From NCBI GenBank assembly GCA_027483285.1, contig JAIXUZ010000371.1, positions 1 to 5,279 of the forward strand: a stretch of 5,279 bases of DNA. The letters are read 5' to 3'. Under the pieces are notes generated by a model that ran no database searches, had not been told where the DNA came from, and worked only from the letters and a program-made list of their open reading frames with translations. The position numbers were made by a program, and so were the translations under genes. Numbering within the stretch: the first letter of the stretch is position 1; each line of letters starts with the position of its first letter. Shown piece after piece: positions 4,602-5,279 of the stretch. The DNA is from Bacteroidota bacterium (GTDB lineage: Bacteria; Bacteroidota; Bacteroidia; CAMBQF01).

Positions 4602-5279
4602 TTATCGAAGGAGGGTAACAATACCCTCTTTTACCTGCCGGCCTTCAGACTTCATCGCATTGCTCTCATACTGAATCCTCCAGGTATACACACCAGGCTC
4701 GCTCATTACGTTGTTATACGTACCATTCCAGCCTGCGTTTATGTCTGTTGTAGAGAAAACCAATTCTCCCCAACGGTTAAAAATACTCATACTAAAATTT
4801 TCAATCTCGTAGCCTTGTGGCTTAAATGTTTCATTCAAACCATCTTCATTAGGTGTAAAAGCAGTTGGTACATAAAAAGTATGCGATGGCTTAACTATCA
4901 CGTAGCGTGTAGTAGTATCCATACAACCAAAAGCATTAGTTACTACTTGTGTAATAACAAATTTGCCTGTATCCTCATAACGGTGTTGGCCGTTTGCATT
5001 GGTCATAATACTGTTATCGCCAAAACTGTACCAAAAGCTGGTACCGCTTGTACACATATTAACTATATCAACGTAAGGATTAAATACTAAATCAACCTCT
5101 TCGGGGCTGGCAACAAAATTAGCTACCGGAACCGGATTAGCATTTACATAAGCAAAAATGGCAAACACACTAGTACAACCATCTGAATTAGTAATAGCCA
5201 GCGAAATATCATACATGCCTGGAGTTGTATAAATAAATGCAGGGTCGCTATCTGCAGAAGTACCGGCGCCTAAATCCCA
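4602..5279 (-). CDS. PKD-repeat surface protein with gliding-motility/T9SS type-B C-terminal domain, 5' partial
   Basis: The frame is open to the right window edge, so the visible 225 residues are only the C-terminus of what is probably a much larger protein; the Met at 5216-5214 is internal, since 21 in-frame PKD-like residues precede it. Residues 1-46 form the end of a PKD-type domain (WDLGAG near the start, then YTTPGMYDISLAITNSDGC). Residues about 48-131 are a second PKD domain (FWYSFGDNS, then HRYEDTGKFVITQVVTNAFGC). Residues about 135-225 are the gliding-motility-associated C-terminal domain: FYVPTAFTPNEDGLNETF, FNRWGELVF, WNGTY, GVYTWRI and the terminal EGIVTLLR. In Bacteroidota this domain directs export through the type IX secretion system and cell-surface attachment or release. 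Ligand or enzymatic activity, if any, would lie in the missing part. The gene is convergent to the beta-barrel gene. Confidence 0.93.
   Translation of the reverse strand, partial: WDLGAGTSADSDPAFIYTTPGMYDISLAITNSDGCTSVFAIFAYVNANPVPVANFVASPEEVDLVFNPYVDIVNMCTSGTSFWYSFGDNSIMTNANGQHRYEDTGKFVITQVVTNAFGCMDTTTRYVIVKPSHTFYVPTAFTPNEDGLNETFKPQGYEIENFSMSIFNRWGELVFSTTDINAGWNGTYNNVMSEPGVYTWRIQYESNAMKSEGRQVKEGIVTLLR

Noticed and set aside
4584..4616. ACCCTC / GAGGGT inverted repeat at the 3' end of the T9SS-cargo gene
   Set aside because: It has only 6 bp with a 21-base spacer and no T-run; the hairpin at 4542-4563 is a better terminator.
5214..5216. ATG (minus strand) as start of the PKD/T9SS-cargo gene
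   Set aside because: Upstream in-frame residues (WDLGAG, then YTTPG) complete a PKD domain up to the window edge, so this Met is internal.

Overview
The window looks like chromosomal DNA from a member of the Bacteroidota, probably a Chitinophagia- or Sphingobacteriia-type environmental lineage (the rank below phylum is inference). The evidence is a PKD/gliding-motility C-terminal domain typical of type IX secretion cargo, a Bacteroidota-style SpoIID/LytB protein, moderately AT-rich coding sequence with very AT-rich intergenic DNA, start codons without Shine-Dalgarno sequences, and a candidate promoter resembling the Bacteroidota TTG / TAnnTTTG consensus. No tRNA, rRNA, insertion sequence, integrase or CRISPR array was seen.

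Layout, left to right. (1) A 5'-truncated SpoIID/LytB peptidoglycan-hydrolase gene (+) is followed after 2 bases by a KirBac-type inward-rectifier K+ channel gene (+), a likely co-transcribed pair. (2) Convergent to them is an orphan NarL/FixJ-type response regulator (-), with no sensor kinase in view. (3) A 538-base, very AT-rich, gene-free region separates the regulator from superoxide dismutase. Its left half carries six copies of an AAGTGTAA/TTACACTT motif, two of them arranged as palindromes, around and upstream of a plausible regulator promoter. Its right half holds a compact set of complementary segments that could form a three-way-junction RNA, ending in a perfect 13-bp hairpin plus nine T residues. 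This terminator has no recognisable gene in front of it. (4) A manganese-type superoxide dismutase gene (+) ends in a strong intrinsic terminator and is followed by a small secreted, probably outer-membrane beta-barrel protein (+). (5) The right edge holds the C-terminal part of a large PKD-repeat protein with a type-B T9SS sorting domain (-), entering from beyond the window.

The protein-coding genes are ordinary housekeeping, envelope and surface functions with no obvious shared pathway. The part that most deserves a second look is the regulator-sod intergenic region, with (a) a repeated operator-like motif that may be the binding site of the adjacent response regulator and (b) a candidate attenuator, riboswitch-like leader or small RNA upstream of sod. 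Both are inferences from sequence patterns, not demonstrated systems.
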